From SD8 sp035528475 (lineage in GTDB: Archaea > Halobacteriota > Methanomicrobia > Methanomicrobiales > Methanospirillaceae), in NCBI GenBank assembly GCA_035528475.1, contig DATKYO010000104.1:1-14610 (forward strand): a stretch of DNA of 14,610 nt, in the 5' to 3' direction. The notes under the pieces were generated by a model, which ran no database searches, had not been told where the DNA came from, and was given only the letters and a program-made list of their open reading frames with translations. The position numbers and the translations under genes were made by a program. Below, piece by piece: positions 13,672-14,610 of the stretch; the stretch's first letter is position 1, and every line of letters starts with the position of its first letter.

Positions 13672-14610
13672 TACGCTTCTTTCACCACCACTCCGCTGTC
13701 CTGGAGTGCATACTTTATCTGCACATCCTGGATCGAGCCTTTGAGCGGTGATGCAATAGTGACCGGATTACCCTCTGAAGATCGCTGCTTCACCCATTCG
13801 ATGAAGCTATCCCAGTCGGAGGCAGGGGCATCGCTTGCAATCACAAAACCCGATCCTTCCGTCTGTATTGGGTGAAGGATCTTAATAGGTGTTCCCTTAT
13901 CGATAGCGGCAATGGCAGGAGGTGTTCCGACATCAGCGAATTGTATGGCGTCTGATGCCATCAGGGTCATCAGTTGGCCGCCGCCTTCACCTCTGACCAG
14001 TTTTACCTCTGCAATGGTCTTGCCATTCACAACCAGGTCTGCCACATCGACTTTGCCGGGAACTTCTTCCCTGGGTTTGAGCGCGATTCCGTAAGTATCC
14101 TCGAAATACTTCCATTCCTTGATCATCACGAATATAGGTGCGTCATGGTCCGAGGGAAGGTACCCCAGGGCAATCGGCTTGGAAAGCGCGGATGGAGTGG
14201 TAATCGATTTGTTGTCAACCATGGCTCGGGCCCGTTCATATGGTGCGAAATCAAAGAGAAGGATATCAGCTTCTTCGGTTGTGGTGTTCTTCAGTAGACC
14301 GGTGATGTAGCCGAGATCTTTTTCAGCTTCAATGAACTGGTGGTTGCTTGCCACCCACTTTTCCGAAGGCTTTGTGGTGAATTTCATAGTTTGGAGAGAG
14401 GCCTTCAGTACATCTACCGAATTGACTGTGACATCCCCGAATGTCATATCGCCGCCACCAAAGAGCCACTGGGCGGTGATTTCCGCGGTGCGATCGGGAT
14501 TTTCGTTGATATAGTCATCCGCGGCAATGACAAGGGCGGACATGGCATCAACGAGTTCGGGTTTCTCCTGGATCAACACATCCCGGGTGACCAGGGCACA
14601 GCACGTGTGA
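13671..14610 (-). CDS. ABC substrate-binding protein, NitT/TauT family, unusual domain order, partial (5' end outside window)
   Basis: The frame is open to the right edge, so the start is outside; GTG at 14579 is an internal codon, since the preceding residues HTCCALVTRD continue the family pattern. About the first 140 residues (to roughly 14184) read as the C-terminal half of a binding protein: HTCCALV, QEKPELVDAMS, an INENPDRTAEIT helix and the closing LGYITGLLKN. From about 14183 the protein restarts with what is normally near the mature N-terminus: PIALGYLPSDHDAPIFVMIK, then GEGGGQLMTLMASDAIQFAD (198-217 counted from 14579), VGTPPAIAAIDKGTPIKI, QTEGSGFVI and GSIQDVQIKYALQDSG, and stops after VVVKEA. 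The second unit thus lacks its own C-terminal half. A frameshift is unlikely because the permease starts immediately. The ligand is unknown. Confidence 0.85.
   Translation of the reverse strand, partial: HTCCALVTRDVLIQEKPELVDAMSALVIAADDYINENPDRTAEITAQWLFGGGDMTFGDVTVNSVDVLKASLQTMKFTTKPSEKWVASNHQFIEAEKDLGYITGLLKNTTTEEADILLFDFAPYERARAMVDNKSITTPSALSKPIALGYLPSDHDAPIFVMIKEWKYFEDTYGIALKPREEVPGKVDVADLVVNGKTIAEVKLVRGEGGGQLMTLMASDAIQFADVGTPPAIAAIDKGTPIKILHPIQTEGSGFVIASDAPASDWDSFIEWVKQRSSEGNPVTIASPLKGSIQDVQIKYALQDSGVVVKEA

Noticed and set aside
13671..13760. Frameshift truncating the substrate-binding protein
   Set aside because: No remaining C-terminal half is found in any frame downstream; the permease begins immediately in a TAATG overlap, so the ending appears native.

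Overview
The window reads as chromosome of a hydrogenotrophic methanogenic archaeon, most likely of the order Methanomicrobiales (an inference from gene content, not a database match). It carries an archaeal-type S-adenosylmethionine synthetase, an archaeal uL16/L10e ribosomal protein, a four-subunit 2-oxoglutarate:ferredoxin oxidoreductase, a two-subunit class I fumarase and archaeal TATA-type promoters. Coding density is very high. All genes but one are on the minus strand, so transcription mostly runs from high to low coordinates. I see no mobile element, tRNA, rRNA, CRISPR array or stretch over 300 bases without a gene.

Layout from low to high coordinates. (1) 1-3230, minus: mat-hisG-hisA-hisB, a tightly packed operon joining SAM synthesis to three histidine-pathway steps; hisB runs off the left edge. 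(2) 3231-3427: a 197-bp divergent promoter region with TATA elements facing both ways and three evenly spaced short palindromes. (3) 3428-4498, plus: an O-methyltransferase-like protein. (4) 4505-5335, minus: a protein with a PH-like N-terminus and a C-terminal zinc ribbon, function unknown, convergent with the methyltransferase. (5) 5429-11468, minus: an eight-gene operon fumA-fumB-korD-korA-korB-korC-sucC-sucD, with stop/start overlaps or gaps below 20 bases at every junction. Together these enzymes interconvert malate/fumarate and succinate/succinyl-CoA/2-oxoglutarate, the reductive half-TCA branch by which many methanogens make 2-oxoglutarate for glutamate; fumarate reductase and malate dehydrogenase are not in the window. 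(6) 11544-12080, minus: the ribosomal protein gene. (7) 12141-14610, minus: a NitT/TauT-type ABC importer (substrate-binding protein, permease, ATPase), with the binding-protein gene cut by the right edge.

The most unusual items are the binding protein, which reads as the C-terminal half of one periplasmic-binding domain followed by only the N-terminal half of another and then a stop codon; the KorD ferredoxin subunit, whose second cluster motif has a long insertion and an extra cysteine; the nested palindromes in the mat/methyltransferase divergent promoter; and the single-operon packing of fumarase, KorDABC and SucCD. No wholly new defence or mobile system is evident; this is mostly core metabolism.
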